Shown here: positions 11,813-23,800 of the stretch, in pieces
How positions within the stretch are numbered: the first letter of the stretch is position 1
How the letters are laid out: the number at the start of each line of letters is the position of its first letter
From: Heliocidaris tuberculata
Taxonomy: Eukaryota > Echinodermata > Echinoidea > Camarodonta > Echinometridae
Length of the DNA stretch: 64,000 bases
Direction: 5' to 3'
Assembly (NCBI GenBank): GCA_025618425.1
Contig: CM046847.1
Span: forward strand, 12,940,968-13,004,967
The notes under the pieces: generated by a model
Told to the model about the DNA's origin: nothing
The model's database searches: none
What the model saw: the letters and a program-made list of their open reading frames with translations, nothing else
Position numbers and translations under genes: made by a program

Positions 11813-12096
11813 TTAACATATTAAGGAATCCTAATGATTTGACATTTTGACAAAATTTTGTTTGAAGCGCAAGTGAGTGGGGTCCTGGATTACCTGTGGG
11901 AGCCATATTCTATTTACAACAAAATTCATAAAGATCTGGGGGGGGGGGGGTCGAATTCTTTTATTACCGTGCAGGGAGTCAGTTGAGTAGTGTGAGTCCA
12001 TCCCCTGTATCTACACCACTGGTCTGTTAAGATTCTGTTTGACTCATCAAAATAATAACATACTGCTTGAAATGCCGGGAATGCCAGTTTTTCCAG

Positions 12097-12121
<25 letters not shown>

Positions 12122-12127
<6 letters not shown>

Positions 12128-12280
12128 GGAAATCAGCATATATTTACAATCGCCCGACATAAAATTACAGTCTTTTTCCTGTAAAACAACAGCAAGTTTG
12201 TTGGGCGATTGTAAATATAATTATGCTGATTTCCGGTAAACCAACAAACTTGCTGTTGTTTTACAGGAAAAAGACTGTAA
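12122..12280. repeat. Two interleaved inverted repeats (A-B-A'-B')
   Basis: A (12122-12155) pairs with A' (12203-12240). B (12165-12204) pairs perfectly over 40 bases with B' (12241-12280). A' and B overlap by two bases. The order allows either of two hairpins, or a pseudoknot. A long T run precedes it. Confidence 0.85.
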
Positions 12281-12355
12281 AATTGAAATAACTTGTAATT
12301 TCAAGGGCCAAAAAAGCTGTAGTTTTTACAGTTATTTTTTACAGTGTACAAAAAG

Positions 12356-12643
12356 CAGTGGCGGATTTAGGAGGGCTCTCCCGGCCCGTGCCCCCCCCCC
12401 CCCCCTTTAGAAGAAAAGTATGCATTGTGTCCCCCCCCCCTTTTTTTTATTATGCCCCTTTTTTCATTATTATTATTATTTTTATTTTTATTTTTATTTT
12501 TGCTTGTCAGAGAATTATGGAGGGGAACTGGACCCCCATACCCCCCCCCCCCCCCCCCCCCCGCCACTGAGCGAGATTTGGAGGGCTGGCGAACATTTTT
12601 TTTAATCGCCATTTGTGTGACCCAAATCCTGGATCCGCCCCTG
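12356..12643. mobile_element. Non-autonomous hAT-like element, ends CAGTGGCGGAT / ATCCGCCCCTG
   Basis: Inverted ends CAGTGGCGGATTTAGG and CCTGGATCCGCCCCTG. A 7-bp direct repeat CAAAAAG lies at 12349-12355 and 12644-12650. The interior is mostly C runs, a T/A-rich stretch and a second C run of about 22 bases. The CAGNGGCGGATCCAG end is typical of hAT-type elements. The open frames across it are compositional. Confidence 0.65.
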
Positions 12644-13339
12644 CAAAAAGTACAATTTTATCGTGCTCAGTATAAATAATGATATTGAAAAGTGTTCTTG
12701 GATTAAAATTTCCATTCTCTAAATTACTTGCCCTCTTGAATATTTCCACAAACCTTGAGTCATAAGCGTAACTAAACGAGTATGGTCTATATTCGGTATA
12801 TCGCCGAGTCCAAGGTATAAACAGATAACGAGATAAGGAGAAAGAAAAGCTGATTGATGTTTAATTCGTAGAGATCAGGCGCGCCGGAAGCAGTTTGGGA
12901 TTGGGGGGGGGGGGGGCAAACATTCAAGGGGGCTCACCTTTCAAGGGCTCATGTCTTCTCACCCCTAAAAAAACTCACACGCTTTCCCACCCTCTCACAA
13001 CAATACAGATCCTACTGCTAAATCAAAATTTTACTCAAAAATTCTCTGACAAGCATTTTTGGGGTGTATATTTTTACTCGAAAATTCTCTGACAAGCAAA
13101 AAAAAAACAAAACACCAGAATTATGCTAAAATTCTGCTAAATTTTGTCAAATTATGCCAGAAAGCAGAATTCTGCCAACTCTGGCAACCTTGCGTCTAAT
13201 ACAAAACCTCCACTACGTTAAAGTTTAAAGTTTGAATGCTTTATCTGTCTTCAGTGATCTCCATGAAAACGAAAAATGAATACAAAGGCTTACAATTACG
13301 TAATAAAGCAATCAAGCTTTTAATATACACACGATTTTT

Positions 13340-13490
13340 ACTCCTTTACTACTGATTTTTTTTTTTTTTATGGGGGGGGGGGGCTTTTTGGGGGGCGAAA
13401 ATGCATTTTGCCCCCCCCCCCACTTTTTCGTTTGGGGGGCGACCGCCCCGCCCCCCCCCCCCCCACTTCGGCGCCTATGGTAGAGATAAT
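13340..13490. repeat. T/G/C homopolymer cluster
   Basis: A T run, G runs near 13373-13383 and 13390, C runs near 13410 and 13450-13465, then CGGCGCCTATGG. Probably a decayed relative of the G/C-run elements. Confidence 0.45.
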
Positions 13491-13769
13491 CACTTCCTAA
13501 AGAATTAGTGTGATGCTGCTGTTGTGCCATGCATTGTATGATTCCTACCATTCCTACTCTTAAATTGAACTTGATTTAGAATTGTCTGTATTGATTAACA
13601 AAGAAAAGATAACACCGGCATGGTAGTGATAAGATGTATACATGTATACTAGGATGAAGTCCCAGTATACATGTATACTAGGACCTGAGTTTCAAAGATA
13701 ATACCTTTGATGATTGATAAGAGAAGAATAAGTTCACTAGGCCGAAGGGCTACTGCAGTGCGTCGCCCA

Positions 13770-14650
13770 AAAAAGTTAACAGTTGGAAATAATCTCCCCG
13801 AATAAATATTTTGTGAAAGGGTGCAAAATCAGACTTGACGACAAGAATTGGTTTTTGTTCTGGCTGGTATCAACACAACTGAGAACAGTTTAAAATTGAC
13901 AGTTGAAAAAAAAGTCTCATCAATTAAACATTTCAAAATATTTCAAGGAAAATTTCGTACCTGTGGTTAGCTTTGGGTCTCTTTTATCAAATGGTCCCAA
14001 AATATCCCCGGGAAATATCTCCTAATATTTTATGCTTGAGTGAGCAAGAGCCACTTTTGTGAATTGGTGTAAAATTAATTCTTGACAAATTTTTGTTTTT
14101 GTTCTGGCTGGTATCAGCCAAGTTGAGAGTCATAAAAAGACTTAGAAATTTTATATTCTGATCATTAAAAGACGATTTATGAAAGAACAGACTTTGTTCA
14201 ATGTATGTCCTGATATATCGCATCAAAACTTTATGGGTGAGTGAGCAAGCCACATGAAATTAAAAGACTCACCAAAAGTAACAATTTGAAATACTCAGCA
14301 AAGTAGTTAATTCCTCACTTAATCATAAAATGTTGATGGGATGTGTAAGCCTACAGAGAACATAGCCTGCTATTTTATAAATTGTCTTTTATTGATCAGA
14401 ATATGGAAATTTCTGAGCTTTTACATGACTCTCAGCTAGGCTGATACCAGCCAGAGCCAATATCAACTCTTGTCAAGACTGGATTTTGCACCCTTTCACA
14501 AAATTTGCATTTTCTCACTCAAGCGTAAAATATTATGAAATATTTTGGTGTCATTTGATAAAAGAGATCCTAAGCTAACCACAGCTATGAAAATTTCCTA
14601 AGCATATTTTGAAACATTTATTTTGGGAGAATTTTTCCAACTGTAGCTTT
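13770..14650. mobile_element. Long imperfect foldback element
   Basis: The outer ends AACAGTTGGAAATAATCTCC and GGGAGAATTTTTCCAACTGT are inverted. The inner arms about 13965-14140 and 14435-14590 are also inverted (TGTGGTTAGCTTTGGGTCTC against GAGATCCTAAGCTAACCACA). Several blocks inside the left half also recur directly (GTTCTGGCTGGTATCA twice). No coding content. Confidence 0.6.
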
Positions 14651-16660
14651 TCCTGGGATGTACTCTATAGCTCGAGTACTGACAGCAAACTTTGAAATAT
14701 AGTTTGGGGAAGGGGAAGGAGACCCTGTGTCATTCAAAGTATGAGAAGTCTGAGAATTTTTTTTTTCCTTTGGGGGGGGGGGGGGGGATATGATGAAGTT
14801 ATCTTTACATTCGATTCCATAAATTCACGATAGGTACTTTCTTTTCTTAACCCTAAAGGGCGTCGGGGAATATGTCATTTTGTTTAAAATCTTGAGACAT
14901 TCCGCCCTCTCCTTGGTTTTGCAGTGCATTCATTCTGATATCTAGTTAATTTTGCGCTGTACCTGATAGGGGGACTTCTACATTTATTTCCATCTCTCTC
15001 TCTCTCTCTCTCTAGCCCCTTCCCATCTCTCCTATACACCTATAGCTCTGCACCTATCTATCCATTCCTCTACCTCTCTTCCCATCTCTCTCTCTTTCTC
15101 TCTATGCGCATTTAGTCGAGATCAACAGAAAAGCAAGGAGCTTAAGACAAACAGCATAAGATTTATACGATATCTGATATAAATCTCTACTCAACAATAT
15201 TTATTCTCACATGTACATTTACTAAATCATCATAGAAGACTTCACAGCAAGCCATTTAACAGATCATATCAATTTCTCAGAGTCTTTACAAAAATAGATT
15301 TACATGTAACCCATTTCAACTGCAGTAATAGTAGTGTGAGTTAATTGTCTTTGGGTCATCTAGGCATCACAGCATTATGGAACCAGTCACAAAATATGTG
15401 CAGTGGGAACTTCTTTCAAGTAGAAAAATTGCCGTAATTCCAAACAATGGGAGTCACATATTTTTTTTTCTTTAAGAAATCTCTCCCATGAAGCCTCGTA
15501 ACATTTACAGATCATATTTTTAATAGGATTCCACAGTTGATCAGTGTAATATTGTCTGTTTGGAGCCAGAAGGGTGTTTACTCCTATACTTTAAACACAG
15601 ATTTAATGCCCTTATAGCTTTAAGCAGACGATATACACTGACCTTTTGGCTCCAAAACAGACAATACCATGAAGTCACTGATTTAGTTGACTAAAGCCCA
15701 GTTGACCAATTGTCAGGAAGACCAAAAATCCAAAGACCAGAAATATTTGGTCTCAGGAATCTTCTACTCTTCTAAGAGTTCAAAGGGTCAAAGGTCAATC
15801 AAACCAAATACTATGGTCTCAAAGACATTACAACACTTAGGCCCTGTAACACAATTAATTCCATCTCATCAAAATTAATTGTATCTCCTTCAATCGATCA
15901 ATCATGTCTTTACAATTGATGGTTGAACTTACAATCAATTTTATATTACACACAGATACAAATCAAGGAAACATACAATCAAGTGTAGTTACGATCAAAT
16001 TTCACGACTGACTGTAAGTCTATTTCTTTTTATGTTACAGGGCCCTGGTCAGACGGTTCATGTGACTAAAACATAGCAAAAACGACCTTTTACCCCCCCC
16101 CCCCCCCAAATTTTCATGGACCTTCTGTGGGCCTTTGGTTTTATATATATATATTTTTTTGTTTTGTTTTTTGGTCTGGTATGCCTTTCACTGACTTGGA
16201 CATCCTTTGAAAGTATATTGTATTTTATCCTTGTTTGTAATGACTTTGGACATGGATAATATGCCAAGGGCTAATAATCACAGAGGTATGAACCAAAATT
16301 GTGAGGGAATATTCTAATAAGTTGGGCAAGTTTCATTCTTTCCATGTGTACTAAACCTATGGAAGAAGAGATGCCAAGTAATATGTCAACACAAGATGGA
16401 TACTCATATAGGCCGTCTTGTGAAATAAGCCATGCACCAGTCATCAAGTGTGTACACTCACAGTTGCACGCACACTCTATGGAGGTGGAAAGAAGTCACC
16501 ATAGCATTGCACGCTATGAACTACTACTGTGCAGAGTGAATAAGTGGTGGACTATTTTAAGAGAATGCTTTCATAGGCGATGGCCGATTCTTTCATATTT
16601 AGAATGAATTAAGAAAATCAACTAGGATCTTCTTATATCAAATATAAAACTGTGTATAAT
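14651..16660. other. Intergenic DNA with small palindromic repeats
   Basis: Contains a hairpin at 15548-15668 (TGTCTGTTTGGAGCCA against TGGCTCCAAAACAGACA), a MITE at 15839-16045 listed separately, (CT)n near 14995 and a C run near 16094. A frame at 16344-16607 matches nothing I recognise. Confidence 0.45.
15839..16045. mobile_element. MITE, ends GGCCCTGTAACA / TGTTACAGGGCC
   Basis: Perfect 12-bp terminal inverted repeats. Internally it has several ACAATTGAT/ATCAATTGT-type motifs. A shorter relative is at 35792-35916. Confidence 0.75.
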
Positions 16661-16666
16661 TCAGAA

Positions 16667-16890
16667 CAGTGAATCACCACACAATGTAGCATGCACCTAG
16701 CTAGACAAATACTATTTTTAGACTAACGCAAACCCAAGTTTACAAGGTTACATGTTGTTTTCCGAAGGTTCATGCACCTAGCTAGACAGTGAATCACCAC
16801 ACAATGTTGCATGCATCTAGCTAGACAAATACTATTTTTAGACTAACGCAAACCCAAGTTTACAAGGTTACATGTTGTTTTCCGAAGGTT
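16667..16890. repeat. Two tandem copies of a 120-bp unit
   Basis: The block from GAATCACCACACAATGT to CGAAGGTTCA repeats with a period of 120 bp and only a few differences. It abuts the left arm of the GAAGGTTCGTAAT foldback. Confidence 0.8.
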
Positions 16891-17580
16891 CACAATTCCG
16901 AAGGTTCGTTACTCCAAGTTTACAAGGTTCGTAATTTTAAAAATGTAATAGAACCCTACATCATTTTTCGGAATAGACCAGTTCACGGTTAGCACATGTC
17001 CCAAATGACCCCGAATATCCACAGATCTCAGTAAAACATGGAGAAGTCCCACTTTGTACATTTTGAAATAATCACTCCTACAGCGATGGAGGTGCTACAT
17101 ACGAGCCATAAATAGCCTTTGTTTCCCCCTTTCAAAGAATACTTCCACCTGCATATCATGAAGTGCACTGCTTTTGCATAAATGAATATGATTACATAAC
17201 TTTCATGAGCATGTATCCTGTATTTTGTCTCCGTGTATTTCACAATTTGGTCTGCAATGACCTTTATCTGCTCATGCGCAGACTGTAACCATGAACTGGC
17301 TTATTATGAACAATTGGAATAATGAAACCGTATTTCATTTTCAGAATTACGAGCCCTATTTCATTTTCGGAATTACGAACCTTCCAATAAACGAACATTC
17401 AGGATTACGAACCTTCCAATAAACGAACATTCCGGATAATGAACCTTTGGAATTATGAACCTTCGGAGTAATGCAACAAATGTTTGGAATTATGAGCCCT
17501 TTTTCATTTTCGGATTATAAACCCCTTGATGTGGGAAATTCATGTTTCGAGCGTTCAAAAAGACGAACCTTCGGAAAAAC
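16840..17580. mobile_element. Foldback element with units around TTCGGAATTACGAACC
   Basis: The left arm (about 16880-16945) carries units such as CCGAAGGTTCGTTACTCC. The right arm (about 17335-17575) carries the inverse, GGAATTACGAACCTTCC, in at least seven degenerate copies interspersed with AATAAACGAACATTC. The middle contains no gene. Same design as the 2071-4020 element but with a different unit sequence. Confidence 0.55.
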
Positions 17581-18643
17581 AAGTGCACCCCCCCCCCCTT
17601 CCTTCCGTTTACAAGAAATGCATAGCATATGGTTGTATTTATATATTTGATCTGTTGGCCTTGTTTTCAGATGAATTTCTAGGATCCCAAATTTACAAAA
17701 ATAATAAGAAAATGTTGATCTATAATGGATTATCATAATTCAATTAGACATGCGACCAGTTAAATAATAAGACTGGCCTTCTTTGCATTACTGTGGTTTG
17801 CATGTACATCTTACTGCTATGTGATCTACATACACATATTTTATAGATAAGGTACACAGTAGCTTGTACAAGAGAAAGACATGCATTGATTCATTGATTA
17901 GGAATATAACTAAATCTTTAAAAAAAAAAGGGGGGAGCATGATCAGGCCTTATTAACACCATCCACGGCCATATCAATGAAATTACCTGTTAAATTGAGA
18001 TATAAATCTTTATAACTTCTGACTTCAGGTGAAGAGTTGAAGGCACTATTCAACACTTATCAAAAATTATTTTCCGGGTACTATTCTTTTGCTATACCTC
18101 ATTTTCTTCATTTTGTGTGCACTTAACAAGTCCTGTCTATTATAATTTTGCTATATACAGTAAAAACTGCTTCGACAAACACCAGTAAAGAAAAAAACAC
18201 CTGTCTATATCAAGAACATATTTTTTGATTCCCTTAAAACTGAGCATTGCTATTTTCAACAAGATTTCCAGCTTGGTACATCTGCTTCATCCTCAGCAAC
18301 CTACATGTACAAACGCATGTCGATTCCAATTTAAAACATAATCAGTGATCAACTCTGACAGTTTCTCTCATCTAGCAATTCAAATGTAATTACTCAAGAA
18401 ACTCCTTCCATAGTAGTTATAGTTCTTTTGAAGAGTGAAATTACCAAGGAACATGGAAATAAAAAACCTGAAAATCTCTTCCACATAACAATACATAATC
18501 ACTGATTGCAAATATAAAATTTAGACACTCACCTATACCAACAATGTTTAAAACTAAAACCTAATGGTACATGTACATGTAAGTTGTTGCTATTACATGT
18601 TTTCCACCTAATACCATTACACAAAGCCCTATAATGTACAGTA
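17581..18643. other. AT-rich intergenic DNA
   Basis: C run near 17588. No gene or clear element seen. Confidence 0.45.
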
Positions 18644-18830
18644 AACACGATAAAAACTATTTTCGAAAAATCAACTGAAGGCAATTTCAATAGCCCTGTC
18701 TATCACCTTTAGAAATGTGCAAACATTACGATGGCGTATTACGTAATCTGAACCTGATTTCTATGGGCAGTACAATAGGCCTTCGAAATTGCCCTTGAGT
18801 TTATTTTTCGAAAGTAGTTTTTATCGTGTT
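18644..18830. mobile_element. Complete MITE, ends AACACGATAAAAACTA, 4-bp duplication AGTA
   Basis: 187 bp. Terminal inverted repeats AACACGATAAAAACTATTTTC and its complement extend inward about 35 bp. AGTA flanks both sides (18640-18643, 18831-18834). Confidence 0.8.
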
Positions 18831-19319
18831 AGTATGTTTGTGCAGTTTTGACAACCTTATAATGCCCCATTCAAAAGTGCTTAGAATTATTGCTCTTAAT
18901 GCATTAATGTAAAAAATATCAACAAAATGATTACTGTTTATATTGAAAATTGTAATCCTACAAATTTAGATTGAAAATTTCATATTAGTTAAAACATAGT
19001 CATATTACTTTAAAATAAACACAAAATGCCATTTCAAGAAAAAAAAAATGTTTTAATGAAACATTTAGCCTACGTTACATCTCATATACTGAGTCGTTTA
19101 ATGGATTGAATAATCTTTTTTCTCTAAATAGGTAAAGAAGATTCCTTGAGTTTTGCAGAATTGGGAAATCACTGAGAATATGTGGACATTTTTACAGACA
19201 AATATCTCTTAGTATGATTCATTAAAAAACTTCAATCTTGCAAAAGGCAAGACTCATTAGAGAGAGAAGGGGGCATTCAACAGCACACAGAAAGAGTATT
19301 ACATGTAGTACAAACTGAA

Positions 19320-19424
19320 ATATAAGAGAGAGAGACGGATAAAAAATACAGAGAAGAGTACCAATACACACATAGAGAGAGAGAGAGACGGATAAAAAAT
19401 ACAGAGAAGAGTACCAATACACAC

Positions 19425-19458
<34 letters not shown>
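19320..19458. repeat. (AG)n tract with a duplicated 58-bp segment
   Basis: The segment from GACGGATAAAAAATACAGAG to CAATACACACATAG occurs twice between (AG)n tracts, which suggests slippage-driven duplication. Confidence 0.7.
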
Positions 19459-19459
<1 letters not shown>

Positions 19460-19500
19460 AATAAAAATAAAATTTCTTCAAGCGTACCTGGTTACGTTAA

Positions 19501-19872
19501 AGAGAAGGTCGAGTTCTGAGAAAGGTGAAAAATAATTTGTGAGCTTTTTCATTCCTTTTATGCCAGTTTATAATAACATCACAATAGAAATGTCCCCTGA
19601 AAATGATTACTCTTTAAGTGCCCTCATATTCGAATTATGATGAAAAATAGCAGAAGTGTTTGGGCCATTTATGCTACAATGAGTGTGTAGTCCCATATAC
19701 CCATTTCCGTATGCAGTGCATGCGCATTTCAGCGAGATCGAGTCAATTTCTTATCATTTTGACGATTCCAAAACCTCACAGTATTCTTATATGGACATGA
19801 TCAACTTTTCCCAATTGTTTTCAGACAGCTTTTTTCACTATGTAATTGTGTGACCAGAACTAAACTTTATCT
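19501..19872. mobile_element. TTAA-flanked MITE family C, copy 1
   Basis: Starts AGAGAAGGTCGAGTTC, ends AAACTTTATCT, TTAA on both sides (19497-19500, 19873-19876). Other copies are at 53411-53798 and 56620-56994, inside Abraxas introns. Confidence 0.8.
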
Positions 19873-20591
19873 TTAAAGTATCACCTTCATTTGGTCCAGA
19901 TGTATACATTTTCATATTCCAGTTTTTCTAGGATGTATTGCACCAAGAAAAATTAAGTCAGAAGTAGATTTTTCCTTCATTTATGCAAAGATAATACAAA
20001 ATCTGGATACAGCTAAAACATGATGATATAAGTCTAAGTAACAGTGTAAATGCTAAGTAGTAAGAGGAAAGTACATCTGCAGCACAATGATTGCTGAGAG
20101 CAACAAGGGCATTTACTCATATTCCTTAACACAGAGTGAATGCCCTTTTTGCTCTCAGCAACCTACATCATCCACTGAAAACCAGTTAGGAATTTCCTGA
20201 ATCTGGTGACTTATATAAAAACATATACATCTAGAATAAGAATGATGAAAATATAATTGTGAGAATGAGCACCCTTCTAATTCAGTTCTACTTAATTTTA
20301 AAATCTTCTAGCTAAAAAAAAGGAATGAAAAACTGCTTTTTGATAAATAAAAGTATGTTTATCAAATAAAAATGCAATAAAAATAATTATTACTTTTATA
20401 AAAGATTGAAATACGATCTAGAAGATATTATAAATATATCTCCAACCACCAACCCTTCCGATTCTCTCTTAAGTCAACATCATTAAGACTCTGATTTTAT
20501 GTCTGGACATGAGAGAGTTATCTACATGTATCTCACATACGTTGTTTCTAGTATGGGCACACAATCTAGCCTTCTGTGCCTAAAGCTCTCA

Positions 20592-20715
20592 GGCCATGAA
20601 TGTACAGGAGATTTCCTTCCCATCTGTTAAAGGTTCTGTCCACTTTGGCCAATCCTTAAAGCATAGACATATCCTTGCTAGTGTTGCTTGGTGGAGGTCT
20701 GAAGAGTTCTAGTGG
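20592..20715 (-). pseudogene. Shadow copy of the last IDE exon and its 3' flank
   Basis: Tandem relative of 20716-20850. Both hold GGTTCTGTCCAC(G/T)TTGGCCAATCC, then a decayed version of the reading frame (CCTCCACCAAGCAACAC on the minus strand against CCTCCTCCACACAATAC). The frame is broken and the Ser-Lys-Leu codons are not kept. It lies downstream of the gene's stop. Confidence 0.6.
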
Positions 20716-20777
20716 CCATGCAGTTACAGGAGACTGGCTTCGAGGCTGCTCAAGGTTCTGTCCACGTTGGCCAATCC

Positions 20778-20876
20778 TCACAGCTTAGACTTAGCATTGC
20801 TTGTATTGTGTGGAGGAGGTCTAGGGAAGAGTGGAAGGCCACTCTTGAACAGGGCAATGTCGCTGATACCTTGTGG
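20778..20876 (-). CDS. IDE: IDE last exon, ends in Ser-Lys-Leu
   Basis: Acceptor TTCATCCACAG, then codons for [18 protein letters not shown] and a tail ending AKSKL with stop TGA. It aligns without gaps to the human C-terminus around EFKRGLPLFP. SKL is a canonical type 1 peroxisomal targeting signal; human IDE ends in a related AKL. It is joined to exon 22 across 20877-21544. If that intron is kept, translation stops after one further codon (PEV, TGA at 21539-21541). Confidence 0.9.
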   Translation of the reverse strand, partial: PQGISDIALFKSGLPLFPRPPPHNTSNAKSKL

Positions 20877-23800
20877 CTGTGGATGAAGCAATCATAAGAC
20901 AATTGTGTGAGTACATGCTTCTTATCATAGTTTTATCTTTTCATTAGTATCTTAAACTTTTCATTCCTACTAAACATGCTCTTTTCGAAGGAAACGTTAT
21001 GAAAGTTAATATATACGGTGATATACCATAAACACATTTTCAGGCACTCTACCTTAAAGCCGAAAATTCTTATACAACTTCTAGAAATGTTCAAATAACT
21101 CTTACTACAATTCAGAATAATTGAAAATGTAATTAATTATTCCATCAAGAAATAACACAACCTCCTTGCTTTTGCTAATATCTTGGAAATGACCCCCTTT
21201 TAAAAAAAATTTGGTGGGGAGTCCTGACATATCATTTATCACGGCTTGATAACAATGAAATAACAATGAAAATTAATTATGTCATATCAAAATATATATT
21301 TCCATGGATTTCTAAACAACCTTGCTAGTTATGTATATTGTTACAATAGAAAGTCATTGTACAAATCCTTGGGAACAGGGGAAATTACTATGATGTTACA
21401 GTGACAAATTGTAATATCACGGCTCAGTTACAGAATCGTACAAAGAAGTAGAAGTAGCAAAGCTATCTTTTCATAGGGACGGTTTGATATAACTGTGCTC
21501 TTTTCTTACTGAAGATTGATTGTCTAAATAGCCATATTTCATACCTCGGGCAGAACTGGAGCCTCACACAAGTCCAACTTGTCTTTAGTAGCAGCATCAG
21601 GTTGGTCCTGTCCAGCAGCTGGTATCTCATCTACCCTCTCAGGGGCTGGAGGATAGACATACACTGCTAGCTTGTGCCTTCTGGGGGCAGCAACTACCAG
21701 GAGGTTACGATAAAAGGTCAAGAGGTCATTCTTAGTGATGGTCTTCAAGAAGGACACCTCAAGGTCAACTGAAATTTGAAGAAACAAAATAACAGAATAA
21801 AATCCATTAGATTTGTACATCACTGCATAAAAACAAAAATAAATGTTGACAGTCCTGACAAAGGTCTCTAGATGCTTCACAAATATAGGCTAGATTAATT
21901 CATTTTGTAAGATGCTTTCCAAAGTACAGATGTTTAGATGCTAAGTATTTCCACTTGGACGCATAACTAAGAAAAGTTAGGTTATAAATTTTCAGCCTTT
22001 CCTCCATTCAAAATTCCCTGGAAGGTCTTACTGGGTCTTGAGGGCATGTTAGGGACCATGAGGCATTCACCTCAGTTACCTCAAATACTTGCTTTAGCAC
22101 TTTGATAAACTAAACAATCGATCTATATATACATGTATGTATTTTTTTTCTGCTGAACTGACCTCTGTCAAAGTTATATTGCTTGCTTGTGATCTCTGTC
22201 CAGTATCTGGCAGCCTCCTCTCTTAGCTGTTTGGGTTTCTCTGATCTCTTCACTGCTAATGCCGTCACATGCTTCTGGTAATCTTCCTCTGTCATCTCAT
22301 CTAAGTAAGACTGAAGATGATTAATAGAAAAATTTAGAAGTCATTTCTTTTTTAATTATTCATTCAAATATAATAAAAAATACATTTATACATAAATATA
22401 ATTAACTCATTAATCTATGTAAAAATGCATTAATGGGGATTTGTGCTGGTACATGTTAGTTGTACAAACTCCACAATAAAATGATTCGGGCACATGTGGC
22501 GGCAGAGGCAAAAATAGCACAATGTGACTGCATAATAATGGAGGTTTCCACCCATAAGAGACTGCTAACCCTTACAACTACCATCACTTTGCTATAAAAT
22601 TTAACAATACAGCATATTATCAGGAGATGTGTCCACCTAGCTTTTGCATAGTACATTTTCACCCCAAAAAAAAATCATATTTGACTATTGTTTATCGCAT
22701 CAAAAATACTGCTAACATTTTGAATAAATATCTAAGGTGATGTGCCAAGAAATTGTGTGTAATATTTCATAAAATTTCCATGCTAATTCTCCTCCATTTA
22801 TCAGAAAAGAATATTAAAAAAGCAACAGCAATTAAATAGAACAAAATTGTAGTCCAGCGTGTAATAGTTTATCTCAACAATATATCATCTTAGCAGTTTG
22901 ATTTAAGAAAAAAATCAAATGAGGAAAAACTCATTGTATTAGTTGAAATTTTAAATGACCTCTTGAACTTATGCATCTCTAAAAAGATGTGGGCTGATGT
23001 AATGTAAATTACACATGCCTTCTTGTTTACAAATTTGATAAAACACATTACTCCAGGGTCAATTTCTTGTAAATTTCTTGTTGATTGCAGTTTACAAATT
23101 GTCAAGCTTGCTGGTTACACATGTTTGTGTAAATTTCACAGAAGTATTTCCTGTGTAATGTACAACCTGTCAATCAAAGTAGCCTGATGTGCCCTGTATC
23201 ATAAAAACTTTCTACTGCCACAATTTTCTCACAGCCAATCAATTAACTGATTTCAGTAGCTTATTTCAGTAGCTTATATCAATTATTGCAACTTGTTCTT
23301 GATAACAAGTTTTATGAAACTGGACCCAGGTGTGTTGTAGGCCCCCTATGACCTATTTCAATCTTTAATCAACTTCACTTCAATGACAATTCAATGACAC
23401 TGTTTTAAGTATGCAGGCTAAATTTTTTTTAATGTATTGATATTATAATTAGAGTGTGGAAAATGTTAATTCTATCAATAGAAAGTCAATCTGACTCTTT
23501 TTAGTGTGAGTTTTCTATACTTACTTATACAATACCTTGGGGAAAATAAAATATTTCTTTATAAAGCATACTATTCCTGGATCTTTATTTTAAAGTCAAA
23601 TTAAATATTACATTAAAAAAGTGTACTTCAATACAATTTGATTCTTTTTAGAGTGGGTTTTCTTTACTTATAGATGATACCTTGGGAAAAATAATATATT
23701 TCTTTATAAAGCATACTATTCCTGGATCTTTATTTTAAAGTCAAATTAAATATTACATTAAAAAAGTGTACTTCAATACAATTTGATTCTTTTTAGAGTG

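Noticed and set aside
12358..12749. Overlapping frames rich in Pro and Gly
   Set aside because: They lie on C and G runs of a non-autonomous element and read in several frames at once.
16344..16607. 87-codon open frame
   Set aside because: No recognisable domain, no splice partners, unremarkable length for AT-rich DNA.
21539..21544. Stop codon after PEV as the true IDE C-terminus
   Set aside because: GAG|GTATGA is a donor, and a phase-matched exon at 20778-20876 continues the conserved FKxGLPLFP end without gaps.
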